Origin: Terrimicrobium sacchariphilum
GTDB lineage: Bacteria; Verrucomicrobiota; Verrucomicrobiia; Chthoniobacterales; Terrimicrobiaceae
Assembly: GCF_001613545.1 (NCBI RefSeq)
Contig: NZ_BDCO01000002.1
Location: 1,488,001 to 1,552,000, forward strand
Direction of reading: 5' to 3'
DNA: 64,000 nucleotides
The position numbers and the translations under genes are program-made. Positions 63,244 through 64,000 of this stretch are shown here, one piece after another (the first letter of the stretch is position 1; every line of letters begins with the position of its first letter). The notes under the pieces were generated by a model that saw only the letters and a program-made list of their open reading frames with translations, was not told the origin of the DNA and made no database searches.

Positions 63244-63441
63244 ATGGATACGATACTCGAGTCGCGCGAGCTTCAGGTAGAGCGCAAACATTTCTTCATA
63301 GAATTCCGTGAGAACGAACGTGGGCGCTTTCTTCGTATTACCGAAGAGGCCCATGGCCGCAGAAATACGGTGATCATCCCTAGCACAGGATTGGCAGACT
63401 TTGAGCGGCTCTTGAATGAGGTTCTCGCTGTAAACGCCTGA
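63244..63441 (+). CDS. PUR-domain RNA/DNA-binding protein (DUF3276-like)
   Basis: A 65-residue single PUR repeat: ELQVERKHFFIEFRENERGRF followed by LRITEEAHGRRNTVIIP. Bacterial PUR-alpha-like proteins bind single-stranded nucleic acid, often as dimers. It lies 103 bases after rnr; co-operation in RNA handling is possible but inferred. Confidence 0.85.
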   Translation: MDTILESRELQVERKHFFIEFRENERGRFLRITEEAHGRRNTVIIPSTGLADFERLLNEVLAVNA

Positions 63442-63524
63442 TCCTTAGAAAATTGTCTTCATTTGGCGTGGGCCGGTGAGTTCCGGTCACGCGAGGCGAA
63501 TTGCCTTGTTTCGAGGGTTCGTCT

Positions 63525-63552
63525 TTGACACTGCCGCCCGGTTTGTTAAATA
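63525..63552 (+). promoter_or_regulatory. Putative sigma-70 promoter of ppdK
   Basis: A perfect -35 TTGACA (63525-63530) is followed after 16 bases by TAAATA (63547-63552), a moderate -10 box, about 26 bases before the ppdK ATG. Spacing is one base short of ideal. Confidence 0.5.
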
Positions 63553-63577
63553 GGGCGGTTTTCCGCGCTCCCTTTAT

Positions 63578-64000
63578 ATGTCGAAAAAATCCAAGTCCTC
63601 CAAACCCGCAACCGCCCGCAAGGGTAAATACGTCTACTATTTCGGAGACGGCCAGGCCGACGGCGACGGCAAGATGCGTGCGCTTCTCGGCGGCAAGGGT
63701 GCCAACCTTGCAGAAATGACCCGTATCGGTCTGCCGGTTCCTCCCGGATTCACGATCACCACGGAAGTTTGTTCCTACTACTACGACAACAAGCGCACCT
63801 ACCCGCCGCAGCTCGCCAAGCAGGTCGACGAGGCGATTGCCAAGATCGAGAAGTCGGTCGGCAAGGGTTTCGAGGGTGGTGAAAACCCGCTTCTCCTCTC
63901 TGTCCGCTCGGGCGCCCGCGACTCCATGCCCGGCATGATGGACACGATTCTCAACCTCGGCATGAACGACAAGACGGTTGAGATCGTTGCCTCCAAGTCC
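63578..64000 (+). CDS. ppdK: Pyruvate phosphate dikinase, 3' partial
   Basis: The first 141 residues of pyruvate phosphate dikinase, which interconverts pyruvate, ATP and phosphate with phosphoenolpyruvate, AMP and pyrophosphate. The nucleotide-binding domain opening is clear: [41 protein letters not shown] and [21 protein letters not shown]. The frame is open to the window edge. A 15-residue Lys/Ser-rich leader precedes the conserved core. Confidence 0.93.
   Translation, partial: MSKKSKSSKPATARKGKYVYYFGDGQADGDGKMRALLGGKGANLAEMTRIGLPVPPGFTITTEVCSYYYDNKRTYPPQLAKQVDEAIAKIEKSVGKGFEGGENPLLLSVRSGARDSMPGMMDTILNLGMNDKTVEIVASKS

Overview
The window looks like a chromosomal segment of a free-living, nitrogen-fixing member of the Verrucomicrobiota, probably a Spartobacteria/Terrimicrobium-like lineage. 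This is inferred from a 'Verru_Chthon' pilin cassette, PEP-CTERM proteins, an SHD1-domain protein, many secreted carbohydrate-active proteins, weak Shine-Dalgarno sequences and high GC. The genus is a guess. I found no transposase, integrase, CRISPR array or phage genes.

Layout. 1-2457: the end of an ISC iron-sulfur operon (iscA, hscB, hscA). 2454-10126: a serine hydrolase, a beta-helix/degenerate AAA+ fusion, transaldolase, a secreted helical protein, a TPR-like/CPBP protease and a carbohydrate-binding protein. 10347-18738: a glycan locus with a D-2-hydroxyacid dehydrogenase, LacI regulator, beta-helix protein, GH92 mannosidase and deacetylase, plus a divergent CE7-like esterase. 18832-25530: the Verru_Chthon cassette D-B-C-A with two extra secreted proteins. 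25799-27169: a second CE7-like esterase.

27177-33354: a tightly coupled leftward operon encodes a PEP-CTERM protein, a PEP-CTERM/pseudopilin fusion, a TupA-like binding protein, ModA and ModB. It has a potentially structured leader, and a divergent XRE-type regulator with a PBP-like domain faces it. No modC lies beside it. This is my main candidate for an undescribed system: molybdate/tungstate uptake co-expressed with exosortase-sorted surface proteins.

33490-47569: nitrogen fixation. nifA-draT-draG is followed by nifHDKENB, a 2Fe-2S ferredoxin gene and nifV in one compact run, then two unknown genes and an 8-Cys ferredoxin. NifD carries the insertion of the Clostridium/Desulfovibrio-type (group II/III) enzymes. 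The nifI genes usual in many such clusters are absent between nifH and nifD; DraT/DraG instead imply post-translational control of NifH at the Arg equivalent to Arg101. Molybdate import, homocitrate synthesis (NifV), FeMo-cofactor assembly (NifB, NifEN) and reductant supply (ferredoxins) therefore lie within 20 kb.

47566-64000: PPK2 polyphosphate kinase, a VWA protein, a two-component system, an SHD1 protein, an envelope-stress operon (ribbon-helix-helix protein, PspA, YqiJ-like protein, flotillin) with a striking palindromic operator, small membrane proteins, an AraC remnant, tRNA-Gly(CCC), two pseudopilins, RNase R, a PUR-domain protein and the start of pyruvate phosphate dikinase.
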